This document shows positions 8,104-17,214 of a DNA stretch of 64,000 bases, piece after piece (the stretch's first letter is position 1; each line of letters opens with the position of its first letter). The DNA is from CAYFKJ01 sp964343605 (GTDB lineage: Bacteria; Pseudomonadota; Alphaproteobacteria; UBA2966), in the NCBI GenBank assembly GCA_964343605.1, contig CAYFKJ010000005.1, positions 310,001 through 374,000 of the forward strand, read 5' to 3'. Under the pieces are notes generated by a model. The model saw only the letters and a program-made list of their open reading frames with translations, ran no database searches and was not told the DNA's origin. The position numbers and the translations under genes are program-made.

Positions 8104-9005
8104 CCTTCCTGTTCCGCTTCCGCCTCGGCCGCGGCGGCGATAATGGCGTCCAGCAGGGCCTGGCGACATGGCGTCAGCGCGAAGGTCTGACGGCGAACGA
8201 CGTTGATTTCGGCCTGTCGCCGGCCGCCGTATTTCAGCGGCAGCGGACGCAACAGCCCGTCGGCGAGTTCCCTTTCGATCTTTTGCTTGGGCAGCCAGGC
8301 GAAGCCCGCACCGGCTTTCATGGCCTCGAGCGAACCGGCGTGGTTGGAGAACGTCCAGCGTTGCTCGGCTTCGAGCCAGCCGGCGTCCTGTCCCCGGCGG
8401 CCTGAATCCTTGACCACCAACTGCCGGTGGTCCCTCAGATCGTCATAATCGAGTTGCCGGCCGAGCTGGTGAAGGGGATGATCGCGATGGGCGACGGCGA
8501 GAAATTCGACGTCGGTAAGCCGGGTTGCGACAAATCCGGGCGGTACGAACGCGGACAGGCCCAAATGGGCGATGTCCTCGGTCAGCGCCTCCATGGTCCC
8601 GGACAGCACCGTCTCATGGACGATGACCCGCGTATCGGGAGCGGTTTCGGCGAACTTTTTGAGGCCGAGGGTGACGATCTTGGCCGGGACGATAATATCC
8701 ACCGCGATCGACAGTTCCGTATCGTGCCCCTCCGTGAGGGTCGCCGCCATGCGCTCCAAGGCAGCCGCATCGCGGAGCAGAAGTTCAGCCCGTCGAAGCA
8801 ATACCGCACCGGCCTCGGTGAGGACGGCATTGCGTCCTTCCTTGCGAAACAAGTCGATGCCGAGGCGCGCCGTCAACTCGTTGACCGCATGACTGACCGT
8901 TGACTGGCTCTTGTTGAGCGCGTGGGCGGCCCTCGCATAGCCCCCGAGTTCGGCAACGGTTTGGGCGCATTGCCACTGGTTCAATGTCGTTAGAAGTCGC
9001 CCCAT
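8100..9005 (-). CDS. LysR-family transcriptional regulator
   Basis: A 301-residue LysR regulator. The winged helix-turn-helix is at residues 8-70 (QTVAELGGYARAAHALNKSQSTVSHAV ... LGIDLFRKEGRNAVLTEAG, in parts), followed by the two-lobed effector-binding domain. It is divergent from the azoR-like gene with 106 bases between the starts, the usual arrangement for a LysR protein and its target. It is therefore the likely redox or quinone-responsive controller of the reductase. The inducer cannot be read from sequence. Confidence 0.93.
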   Translation of the reverse strand: MGRLLTTLNQWQCAQTVAELGGYARAAHALNKSQSTVSHAVNELTARLGIDLFRKEGRNAVLTEAGAVLLRRAELLLRDAAALERMAATLTEGHDTELSIAVDIIVPAKIVTLGLKKFAETAPDTRVIVHETVLSGTMEALTEDIAHLGLSAFVPPGFVATRLTDVEFLAVAHRDHPLHQLGRQLDYDDLRDHRQLVVKDSGRRGQDAGWLEAEQRWTFSNHAGSLEAMKAGAGFAWLPKQKIERELADGLLRPLPLKYGGRRQAEINVVRRQTFALTPCRQALLDAIIAAAAEAEAEQEG

Positions 9006-9016
9006 ATGGCCAATAT

Positions 9017-9074
9017 ATCGATTTTATCGATCAATAAACACAAAAACTTTCAATTATAATCCAAAAAAATCGAT
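9017..9074. promoter_or_regulatory. LysR/azoR divergent control region with ATCGAT motifs
   Basis: The gap holds an inverted pair ATCGAT-TTT-ATCGAT at 9017-9031 and a third ATCGAT at 9069-9074. A consensus -10 hexamer TATAAT sits at 9055-9060 facing azoR; no good -35 is visible, as expected for an activator-dependent promoter. The inverted repeat fits a LysR-type (T-N11-A) site in position and symmetry. Functional assignment is inference. Confidence 0.45.
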
Positions 9075-9111
9075 CTTATTTAGGGTGCAGCTTCAAACCG
9101 TGGAGGATGAC

Positions 9112-9744
9112 ATGAAAGAGTTGCTGCACATCGATTCGAGTATTTTTGGTTCCGGCGGGCAATCCAGCCAGCTCGGCGCGTATTTCCTGGAACGCTGGAA
9201 AGCGGCCCACCCCGACAGCAATATCGTCAGCCGCAACCTGGCGACCGATCCCGTGCCGCATTTGGACGGAAACGCGGTCATGGCTTTCATGGGTGATCCT
9301 GACGGCCTCACGGAAGGTCAGTCGGAAGCGGTGGCGCGCTCGGCGGCGTTGATCGGGGAAATTCAGCAGGCCGACGTCGTGGTGATCGGCCTTCCGATGT
9401 ACAATTTCGGCGTTCCTTCGACCCTGAAAGCCTGGATCGACCACATCGCCCGTGCCGGGGTGACTTTCCGGTACACGGAAAGCGGTCCCGAGGGTCTTCT
9501 CAAAGGCAAGAAGGTTTACGTCCTGGCGGCGCGCGGCGGCATCTATCAGGGGACGCCGGCGGACAGTCAGACCCCTTATCTGCAATCCATTTTCGGCCTG
9601 ATGGGACTGGACGACGTCACTTTCGTGTATGCCGAGGGTCTCAACATGGGAGACGAGGCCAAAGCCGCCGCGGTGGAAGCCGCACGCAAGCAAATTGAAG
9701 AGTTGGTGCCGTTGACCGGGGAAACGACCGTCGCGGCAGCCTAG
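9112..9744 (+). CDS. azoR: FMN-dependent NADH:quinone/azo oxidoreductase
   Basis: Flavodoxin-fold reductase that reduces quinones and azo compounds with NADH through bound FMN. The N-terminal LLHIDSS...GGQSSQLGAYFLERW gives the FMN phosphate loop; the central VVVIGLPMYNFGVPSTLKAW and VLAARGGIY are AzoR signatures. Start was set at the ATG at 9112 because TGGAGGA precedes it, giving 210 residues; an upstream GTG at 9085 is less likely. Divergent LysR regulation suggests induction by electrophiles. Its stop shares CTAG with the convergent kinase gene. Confidence 0.9.
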   Translation: MKELLHIDSSIFGSGGQSSQLGAYFLERWKAAHPDSNIVSRNLATDPVPHLDGNAVMAFMGDPDGLTEGQSEAVARSAALIGEIQQADVVVIGLPMYNFGVPSTLKAWIDHIARAGVTFRYTESGPEGLLKGKKVYVLAARGGIYQGTPADSQTPYLQSIFGLMGLDDVTFVYAEGLNMGDEAKAAAVEAARKQIEELVPLTGETTVAAA

Positions 9745-12323
9745 GCCCGCGCCGCCGCCACGGTTTCGGGCCGGGCCGCGTCGCCTGGCCCGGTGGCGCG
9801 GCCTGGGTCGTCAAGGGCCTGACGGATACGCATTGCCAGTTCTCCCCGGCGATAGGGCTTGGCGACAATTGCCGCCAAAAGCGCCTCGTGCGAGCCGTCG
9901 TCGCGGATGTTGCCGGCAAAGCCCGTCGTGAGCAGAATTTTCGCCCTGGGCAACAGAACCGATGCTTCGTCGGCCAGGTCCAATCCGCTCACGCCGCCGG
10001 GCATGACGAGGTCGGTGAATATGAGATCGAACATCATTCCGGCGCGCAGCAGTTCCAGCGCTCTCGATCCGTTCTCCGCGACACGCACTCGGTAGCCCAG
10101 CTTGCTCAAGGTGCGGCGGACATAGTCTGCGAGATCGGTTTCATCCTCGACCACCAGGATGGCTTCGTTGCCCATGGGAAGTGTGGCCGCGTCGAGCGAA
10201 TCGTCGTCGTCCGCGGTTTGGGTCCGCGCCGTAGCCGGCAGGAAAATTCTGAAACTGGTGCCTTCTCCCAAGCTTGACTTGACGATGACGTGACCGCCGG
10301 ACCGGCGGACGAAGCCGTAAACCATGCTGAGACCAAGCCCGGTCCCTTCGTCTTTGGAGCGGGTGGAGAAGAACGGCTCGAAAATCCTCTCCTGGGTATC
10401 CTCGTCCATGCCGGTGCCGCTGTCGGTAACCGTTATCATCACGTAGTCGCCCGGATTAAGGCCCGGATTGGCGGCGGCGTACTCCCGATCGATCGACTTG
10501 TTCTCCGTTTCCAACATGAATCTGCCGCTGTCGGGCATGGCATGCCGGGCATTCACGGCAAGATTGATGACGGCGTTCTCCAATTCCGAAGGGTCGATGA
10601 GTGTCAGCCACAGCCGTTCGGAAAAGTGCATCTCGATGTCGATTTCGGCGGTCAGGGATCGCTTCAGGAAGTTTTCCAGTTCCGATAAAACCTTGTTGGC
10701 GTCAATGGGGCTTGCCGATTCCGTCGATTCCCGGGAAAACGCCAGCAGGCGCTTGGTGAGCTCCGACGCACGCCAGGCCGCGCGCTCGATTGATTGGCTC
10801 GCTTCGGCGATCCTGTCGTTGCCGCGGATACTGTCTTTAACGGTTTCGATATTGCCGATAATGATGCCGATCAGGTTGTTGAAATCGTGGGCCACCCCGC
10901 CAGCCAGCGCGCCGACGGTTTCCATCTTGTGGGTGTGCCGGAGGCGGGCCTCGAGTTCCTTGTTCTCGGCTTCTGCACGGATCTCCGCAGTGATATTGGT
11001 CCCGGTTCCCACGTAACCGAGAAACTTTCCGTCCTCATCGAACCTGGGCTTGCCGCTGACCGCGAAATCAAACTCCTGGCCGTTCGGCAGACGCAGATGG
11101 TAACGGAAATCCCTGAAGGACTCGTGGTTGTCGATCATCACCCGGTGTCGATGCCACAACACCCTTTCTTCGTCCGTTTGCGGATCGGCGAGTTCCGCCC
11201 GGGTACGCCCGATAATGAAATCCAAATCGATCCCGACGACCTCGGCGTAACGTTCCGAGAGATAGCTTATGCGATGGTTTGCGTCTGTTTCCCAGATCCA
11301 GTCGGTTGCGGTTTCGACGACGTCGCGGAAACGCCTCTCGCTGGTCCGGAGTTGGCTTTCCGCGTTTGCCAATTGCCGCAGATGCCGGCGGACGGCAAAC
11401 GTCAGTCCAACGAGAACGATGAGAGCCGCAATGTTCAGCAAGGTCAGATACGTGGCGCGTCTGTACCAGGTCGTCAGTGCGTCGGCTATCGTGATGGTCG
11501 AAACGATATCGATCGGCGCGCCGGGAACGGCGGCATAAGCAACGATCCGCTCGGCGCCGGCGGGAAACAATTTGGTGGTCTGCATGCCCGATGATGCGTT
11601 CGACGACGCAGCCGGGTGGCGGTAACGGATGGTTTGTCCGGACACGTCTTCGCCGGCCGGGGCGAAACCGGACGAGGCGGCGAAGATGAGCCCATCGCGC
11701 GTGACATACGCGGAACTGACGTTTTGTTCCCGCTCCGCCCGCTCGTAGATGTCCTTGAAGTAGCCTTGAGTCACCAATGCCATGGTGATGCCGGCGAAAC
11801 CACCCTTCGGGTCGTTGATGCGGCGGCTGGTGGAGAAGAACCACCTGCCAGTCGTGCGACCGATGAGGGGTTTGCCGACGTACAATCCGCTTTCGGGATT
11901 TTCCATGTGATGGCGGAAGTAGCCCCGGTTGTGGATATCCATACCGATGCTTTTTTTGCGCTCGGTGTACCGGATGATGCCTTCCTTGTCGGTTATGATC
12001 ATGCCGCGCATCTGCGGCAGGGTCGTCACGAACTCAAGAATTTCCGCATTGATGTCGGCGGCCGGCCGGGTGCGGTAGGCGCGGTCGCGCTCCGCCTGCT
12101 TCTTTACCGTCAAGAGCGCCAGGTCGACGGCATCCAGGGATCGGGCCGTATGTTCGGCCAGGTTGCGGGCAAGGTTCTGAGCATGGTCGGCAGCAGCCTC
12201 CAGCGTGCTCTTGCGGTCCTGTATGAGGCTGGCAGTGGAGATAACGGCAATGAGGACGATGGCACCGGTCGTGATGCCGAAAATACGTCTTCCCAAAGCA
12301 CGATATGATTTACGGGGCGTCAT
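9741..12323 (-). CDS. Cache-PAS hybrid sensor histidine kinase
   Basis: An 860-residue membrane hybrid kinase. Order: first transmembrane helix at about 8-35; a large periplasmic double-Cache-like sensor at about 36-300 (GMIITDKEGIIRYTE, NRGYFRHHMENPESGLYVG); a second transmembrane helix at about 310-335; a PAS domain (DWIWETDANHRISYLS); HisKA with H479 in GGVAHDFNNL; HATPase with N and G boxes (GTGMDEDTQERIFEPFF, GTGLGLSMVYG); and a C-terminal receiver (ILVVEDETD, FTDLVMPGG). The ATG at 12323 was preferred over one 44 codons upstream because the extension has no domain character. The partner regulator is not adjacent. Confidence 0.88.
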   Translation of the reverse strand: MTPRKSYRALGRRIFGITTGAIVLIAVISTASLIQDRKSTLEAAADHAQNLARNLAEHTARSLDAVDLALLTVKKQAERDRAYRTRPAADINAEILEFVTTLPQMRGMIITDKEGIIRYTERKKSIGMDIHNRGYFRHHMENPESGLYVGKPLIGRTTGRWFFSTSRRINDPKGGFAGITMALVTQGYFKDIYERAEREQNVSSAYVTRDGLIFAASSGFAPAGEDVSGQTIRYRHPAASSNASSGMQTTKLFPAGAERIVAYAAVPGAPIDIVSTITIADALTTWYRRATYLTLLNIAALIVLVGLTFAVRRHLRQLANAESQLRTSERRFRDVVETATDWIWETDANHRISYLSERYAEVVGIDLDFIIGRTRAELADPQTDEERVLWHRHRVMIDNHESFRDFRYHLRLPNGQEFDFAVSGKPRFDEDGKFLGYVGTGTNITAEIRAEAENKELEARLRHTHKMETVGALAGGVAHDFNNLIGIIIGNIETVKDSIRGNDRIAEASQSIERAAWRASELTKRLLAFSRESTESASPIDANKVLSELENFLKRSLTAEIDIEMHFSERLWLTLIDPSELENAVINLAVNARHAMPDSGRFMLETENKSIDREYAAANPGLNPGDYVMITVTDSGTGMDEDTQERIFEPFFSTRSKDEGTGLGLSMVYGFVRRSGGHVIVKSSLGEGTSFRIFLPATARTQTADDDDSLDAATLPMGNEAILVVEDETDLADYVRRTLSKLGYRVRVAENGSRALELLRAGMMFDLIFTDLVMPGGVSGLDLADEASVLLPRAKILLTTGFAGNIRDDGSHEALLAAIVAKPYRRGELAMRIRQALDDPGRATGPGDAARPETVAAARA

Positions 12324-12604
12324 GCCATTATTGCTCTGCGTGCACTCACGCCCCCCTGTGCTTTCCGACCGGTCAACTTCCCGACAAGCCAGCAAGCAGA
12401 TAAACTCTAGCGGAAATTTAACCATAGGTCGACACTTACTATGGGTAGTATTCATATATTTGAGTCGTTGATCCGGCCCGGCAAACCGAATCCGACCAAA
12501 CTGAATCTCGAACCGGGCCCGTGGAAATCACCGGTGGGCCGGGTAAACTGGCGCGGCCGCCTCGCCGGCCAAACGCGATAAGGACGACCTCGGGCAACAA
12601 CAGA

Positions 12605-14635
12605 ATGTCAGCGCTGCAAAAAGACTTCAATAAGGCCGTCGAACACTACCTGGCGGGACGTTTTGCCAAGGCGCAAAAGCTATTTCGCAAGGTAGCGAAG
12701 GGCGACGAGCGGAATGCGGACGCCCGGCACCTGCTCGGCCTCATTGCGTTGCAAACCGGTCAGCCGGATGCCGCTGAAGGGCATATCCGGCAGGCCATCG
12801 TCCTGCAACCGGCCAACCATGTGTACCGCGGCAGTCTGGGCGCCGTACTTCGAGAGCAGGGTCAGCTGGAGGCGGCGATAGACGCCTACCGCGAGGCGCT
12901 GGAGCGACACACGGATTACGCGATTGCCTGGCAAAATATCGGCCAAATTCAAGCCGATTTGCACCTTGCCGACGCGGCCGTCGAATCGCTGCAAAAGGCG
13001 CTTGAACTCAACGGCCGGGATGCCGTCGCGCATTTCTGTCTGGCCAATGTCCGACGCGATCAAGGGGACGTGGAGGCCGCCGCAGGACATTACGAAAGCG
13101 CCGTCGAAATCAACCCCGGATACGTCGAGGCGTGGAACAACTACGGGAACCTGCTGGCTTCGGAAGGCCGGTTCCCGGATGCCCTCAAGGCGTTCGAGGA
13201 GGCGATTAAGCTCCGCCCCGACGATGCGGCACTTTTAACCAACCTGGCACGGAAACAGATTGAAGCCGGTCACCTCGATCAGGCGAGTGATTCCTATGGC
13301 CGTGCCTTGTCCGTCGACCGCCGGCACGGCGCGGCGCTGGCCGGATTGGCGGACCTGACCACATTTCTCGGGGATGACGCCGCCGCCGGCGAGCTTTACG
13401 CCCGCCTGGAGAAAATAGAACCCGACAGCCCCAGAACGCATGCCGCGCTGGCTTCCTGGCATGAATACGCCGGACGGAGGGATGAAGCGGAGGCGGCTGT
13501 TGACCGGGCGCTCGAACTTGATCCCTGGCACCAGGATGCCAACCTGATGAAGGCTCAGATCGACCGCCGCAAAGGCGATCTCGAGGCCGCCAAACGCCGC
13601 CTCGAAGCGATGGAGAATCCGGGTGACGACGGTCAATTCGGATTTGAGTTGGGCCGGGTGCTCGACCGCCTGGGCGAATTCGACAAGGCGTTTGGGGCAT
13701 TCGAACGAGCCAATGCCGACCATGCCCGCAGCCGTCATGCCGAACGGCAGGACGGCGAAGGCTATTTGGCTATGATCGATGCCGTGCGGGCGGCGGCAAG
13801 ATCGTTGCCGACACGGATTGCCGATCCGGTTTTGCCCGAAGACGGTTTGGCCGATCCCATTTTCTTTGTCGGCTTTCCCCGATCCGGCACGACGCTGATG
13901 GAGCAGTTTCTCGACGCCCATGAAGAATTGGTGAGCGCTGAGGAGCTCCCGTTTCTGGAGGCGGCGAAACGCCATTTGGAAGGGACGGTCGGTTACCCCG
14001 AAGGACTGGCAAAGGCCAAGCCCGAAACGATCGCCGAGCTCCGCCGGGTGTACTGGCAGGCGGCAGCGGCCGCGTTGGAGAATCCGGTCGGGGAGCGCCT
14101 GCTGGTCGACAAGCTGCCCCTGAACCTGATCCATGTGAGCTTGGTGCGGATGATGTTTCCCGCCGCCAAGATCCTGGTGGCGCTACGAGATCCGAGGGAC
14201 GTCGTATTGAGCTGTTTCATGCAGAGCTTCGAGCCCAACGAGGCGATGGTGAATTTCAACACCCTGGAAAGGACGGCCGCCATGTACGACCTGGTGATGG
14301 GCGGCTGGCTGGAGCAACGCGCGACCCACGCCGGCAACATGCTTGAGTATCGCTACGAGGATTTGGTTGCCGATACGGAATCGACCGTTGCACAGGTGTT
14401 TGCGTTTCTGGACGTTCCCTGGCAGGCCAGCGCCCTGGATTACCGGGCCACGCAACCGAAACGCCATATATCCACGCCCAGCTACCAGGACGTGCGCGAG
14501 GCGGTCTATGGGCGTGCCGTGGCCCGGTGGCGTTCCTATGCGACACACCTTGAACCGGTGCTGCCGGTTTTGGAACCTTATGTTCGGGATTTCGGTTACG
14601 AACCTTTCGATTCGAATTTAGCCCCAAGGAAATGA
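12605..14635 (+). CDS. TPR-repeat sulfotransferase
   Basis: A fusion of about ten TPR repeats (residues 1-385, e.g. NYGNLLASEGRFPDALKAFE) to a PAPS-dependent sulfotransferase domain. The 5'-phosphosulfate loop is GFPRSGTTLMEQFLD near residue 425 and the 3'-phosphate-binding region is ILVALRDPRDVVLSCF. The C-terminal part LEYRYEDLVADTES and YGRAVARWRSY completes the family pattern. No signal peptide or membrane segment is seen. Acceptor unknown; bacterial relatives are thought to modify proteins or glycans. The ATG at 12605 was chosen; a GTG at 12521 would add 28 low-complexity residues. No linked gene explains its substrate. Confidence 0.88.
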   Translation: MSALQKDFNKAVEHYLAGRFAKAQKLFRKVAKGDERNADARHLLGLIALQTGQPDAAEGHIRQAIVLQPANHVYRGSLGAVLREQGQLEAAIDAYREALERHTDYAIAWQNIGQIQADLHLADAAVESLQKALELNGRDAVAHFCLANVRRDQGDVEAAAGHYESAVEINPGYVEAWNNYGNLLASEGRFPDALKAFEEAIKLRPDDAALLTNLARKQIEAGHLDQASDSYGRALSVDRRHGAALAGLADLTTFLGDDAAAGELYARLEKIEPDSPRTHAALASWHEYAGRRDEAEAAVDRALELDPWHQDANLMKAQIDRRKGDLEAAKRRLEAMENPGDDGQFGFELGRVLDRLGEFDKAFGAFERANADHARSRHAERQDGEGYLAMIDAVRAAARSLPTRIADPVLPEDGLADPIFFVGFPRSGTTLMEQFLDAHEELVSAEELPFLEAAKRHLEGTVGYPEGLAKAKPETIAELRRVYWQAAAAALENPVGERLLVDKLPLNLIHVSLVRMMFPAAKILVALRDPRDVVLSCFMQSFEPNEAMVNFNTLERTAAMYDLVMGGWLEQRATHAGNMLEYRYEDLVADTESTVAQVFAFLDVPWQASALDYRATQPKRHISTPSYQDVREAVYGRAVARWRSYATHLEPVLPVLEPYVRDFGYEPFDSNLAPRK

Positions 14636-14769
14636 TTAATTACATTAATGTTTACGAGTCCGTTACAAAAATGCCGTGATCGGAAATATTGAAGTTACAA
14701 AGGATTTCTACCCTGTCTGCGCACCGGGTTCTGTACCCCCAATTCGACTTTGCGTAGAAGGATTAGACG

Positions 14770-15351
14770 ATGAAAAAGTATTTCTTGGGCGCGCTTGCTG
14801 TTGCCGCTCTCAGCCTCACTCAGCCCGCAATCGCGCACGAGCATGAAGCCGCCGTCGACGAACTGGTCAAATCGCAACTCAACTCCATCGTTTCGGACGC
14901 CAAGGTCGTTAGCGCCATCAACGCCCAGAACGCCAAGACCTCCTCCCTCGACGAAGCCGCCATCATCACGCTGGACAAGAAGTGGCGGGCGGAAACCAAA
15001 GCTGGCAGCAAACCGATGATCGACGGTGTGCTCGCCAACGACCTTTCACAACATCTGATGGGTGTCGCCGAACAGAGCGAAGGCCTGTTCACGGAGATCT
15101 TCGTCATGGATGCCAAGGGCTTGAACGTCGGCCAGAGCGCCGTGACGTCCGATTACTGGCAGGGCGATGAAGCCAAGTGGAAGAAGACCTTCCTGGCCGG
15201 TTCCGGCGCCGTGTTCATTGACAAGGTCGAGGAAGACGAATCGACCCAGACCTTCCAGACGCAGGTCAGCCTGGCCATTACCGACCCCGCCACGGGCAAA
15301 CCGGTTGGCGCCGTTACCTTCGGCATCAATATCGAACAACTGCTCCAGTAA
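14770..15351 (+). CDS. Stand-alone periplasmic Cache (PDC) sensor protein
   Basis: A 193-residue protein with a signal peptide (MKKYFLGALAVAALSLTQPAIA) and a single PDC/Cache-like domain: EIFVMDAKGLNVGQSAVTSDYWQGDE (in parts), FIDKVEEDESTQTFQTQVS, then ITDPATGKPVGAVTFGINIEQLL. It has no transmembrane helix or cytoplasmic output, so it should be free in the periplasm. It lies 52 bases upstream of a chemoreceptor gene on the same strand. A role as a soluble ligand-binding partner of that receptor is inference from this neighbourhood; transport or other binding roles remain possible. Confidence 0.8.
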   Translation: MKKYFLGALAVAALSLTQPAIAHEHEAAVDELVKSQLNSIVSDAKVVSAINAQNAKTSSLDEAAIITLDKKWRAETKAGSKPMIDGVLANDLSQHLMGVAEQSEGLFTEIFVMDAKGLNVGQSAVTSDYWQGDEAKWKKTFLAGSGAVFIDKVEEDESTQTFQTQVSLAITDPATGKPVGAVTFGINIEQLLQ

Positions 15352-15403
15352 GAACTCGATCCCTGGGCGGAGATCGAAAACCTAGCTGACAGGAGAGCAA
15401 CGT

Positions 15404-17152
15404 ATGTCCTCAACCGAAACCGGTGGCGGCGCCGCGCGCGATGCGGCGGCGAGCGTCCCCTCAAGTCCAACCACCGAATCGGGCTCGCAAATGAGCCTGG
15501 GGCGGAAGGTTACGCTGCTGATCGCCGTCGCGGTGGTCACGGGCATCGTTGCTCTCGTCGGCGTCCAGATCGTCAGCCAGAAAAACGGTTTGGAGGAACT
15601 TGCCTTGGCCAACAACCGGACGATTTCCGAATTGTTGGCCGCGCAGGTCGCCGGCGGCGTTCGCTGGAAGAAGAAAGCGTCGATCGAGCGCGCCTACGCC
15701 CGGCTGGTGGAGGACGAAGGATCTTCGTTGGGCGGCATTGTCACCTACGCCAAATCCGGTGACCCCATAACCACCTATGAGGCCGACGAGGGGGCCAAGG
15801 CCGTTCTGGCCGACGCCCTCGGGATCGGCGGCGATGCGGTCAAGGAGGGTGAATTCGTAACCCGCATGTTCAGCCGTCACATGCTTGTCGTCATGCCGGT
15901 CGTCGGCAAGAAGAAAGACGTCATCGGGTATGCCGCCATCGCCTGGGACCTTTCCGCCATCCAGAAACGAACGACGATGGCGCTTGCCACCCAGGGCGTA
16001 TTGGCAGCGATCGTTCTGGTCGTCGTTCTCGCCCTCCTGGTCTTTGTCCTGGGTAAGGTCGTCAGCCGGCCTCTGATAAAAATAACCGGCGCCATGGCGG
16101 CGTTGGCCGACGGTGAAAACGCTATCGACGTGCCCAGTCTCGACCGCGGTGATGAAATCGGAGAAATGGCGGCCGCCCTACAGGTCTTCAAGGAAAATGC
16201 CGTAGAAGCGGAACAACTCCGTCTTGACCAGGAAAAGGCCCGGACGGAAAAAGACCGGCTGGAAGCCGAGCATCGCGAGGCGGAGGCCAAGGCCGAGAAA
16301 GCGCGCCATGACGCTTTGCTCAACCTCGCCGGCGAGTTCGAAACCAGTGTCGTCGAGGTCGTCAATGCCGTGGGGGACGCCGCTTCGAACATGCAAACCA
16401 CCGCGGAATCCATGTCGACCATCGCGGACAATGCGAATACCCGCTCCGGCACGGTGGCCAGCGCCGCCGAAGAGGCGTCGTCCAACGTGCAAACCGTGGC
16501 TGCGGCCGCGGAACAGTTGGCGACTTCCGTGCGTGAAATCGGTCAGCAGGTCAGCAAGTCGTCCGAAATTGCCGGACGAGCCGTGACCACAACCAGGGAA
16601 ACCAACGAGACGATCCGCAACCTCGACGCGGCGGCTCAGCGCATCGGTGAGGTCGTGAGCCTGATCAACGATATCGCCGAGCAAACCAACCTTTTGGCTC
16701 TCAATGCGACCATCGAAGCGGCTCGAGCCGGGGATGCCGGCAAGGGGTTTGCCGTCGTGGCCTCCGAGGTCAAGAACCTGGCCAGCCAGACGGCCCAGGC
16801 GACCGAGGAAATACAGGGCCAGATATCCGGCGTTCAATCCGCCACCAAGGATGCGGTGGATGCCATCGACGGCATCAGCCGGACCATCGATGACATCGCG
16901 GAAATAACGACCGTGATCGCCTCGGCGGTCGAGGAACAGGACGCCGCGACCCAGGAGATTGCGCGCAACACCCAGCGGGCGGCGGACGGCACCGGCGAGG
17001 TAACCAGCAATATCTCCGGCGTCAGCGTAGCAGCCCAGGAGGCTGGTGAAGCGTCCGCGGACGTCCTCGTATCGGCCGGCAAACTAGCCAGCGATTCCGA
17101 TCGCCTCAAATCCGAAGTGAACGAGTTCGTATCGAAAATCAAAGCCGCATAA
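15404..17152 (+). CDS. Methyl-accepting chemotaxis protein
   Basis: A 582-residue chemoreceptor. A 35-residue cytoplasmic N-terminal tail precedes TM1 (about 36-57). The periplasmic region at about 58-197 looks like a small Cache-type domain (GGIVTYAKSGDPITTYEAD, VVMPVVGKKKDVIGY). TM2 is at about 198-222, then HAMP, then the signalling coiled coil with the conserved tip VSLINDIAEQTNLLALNATI and EAARAGDAGKGFAVVASEV. No C-terminal CheR/CheB pentapeptide is seen. An AGGAGA ribosome-binding site supports the start. The free Cache protein gene just upstream may act with it; cheA/cheW lie 20 kb away. Confidence 0.95.
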   Translation: MSSTETGGGAARDAAASVPSSPTTESGSQMSLGRKVTLLIAVAVVTGIVALVGVQIVSQKNGLEELALANNRTISELLAAQVAGGVRWKKKASIERAYARLVEDEGSSLGGIVTYAKSGDPITTYEADEGAKAVLADALGIGGDAVKEGEFVTRMFSRHMLVVMPVVGKKKDVIGYAAIAWDLSAIQKRTTMALATQGVLAAIVLVVVLALLVFVLGKVVSRPLIKITGAMAALADGENAIDVPSLDRGDEIGEMAAALQVFKENAVEAEQLRLDQEKARTEKDRLEAEHREAEAKAEKARHDALLNLAGEFETSVVEVVNAVGDAASNMQTTAESMSTIADNANTRSGTVASAAEEASSNVQTVAAAAEQLATSVREIGQQVSKSSEIAGRAVTTTRETNETIRNLDAAAQRIGEVVSLINDIAEQTNLLALNATIEAARAGDAGKGFAVVASEVKNLASQTAQATEEIQGQISGVQSATKDAVDAIDGISRTIDDIAEITTVIASAVEEQDAATQEIARNTQRAADGTGEVTSNISGVSVAAQEAGEASADVLVSAGKLASDSDRLKSEVNEFVSKIKAA

Positions 17153-17174
17153 AGGCGAAATCGTCAAATTTCCG

Positions 17175-17214
17175 CCGCCGGAATCCGTTACTCGGCTTCC
17201 GGCGGTTTCGTTTC
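17175..17214 (+). terminator. Rho-independent terminator after the chemoreceptor gene
   Basis: Nine-base perfect stem CCGCCGGAA (17175-17183) with TTCCGGCGG (17197-17205), 13-base loop, followed by TTTCGTTTC. It starts 23 bases after the chemoreceptor stop and overlaps the 3' end of the convergent kinase gene. Confidence 0.6.
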
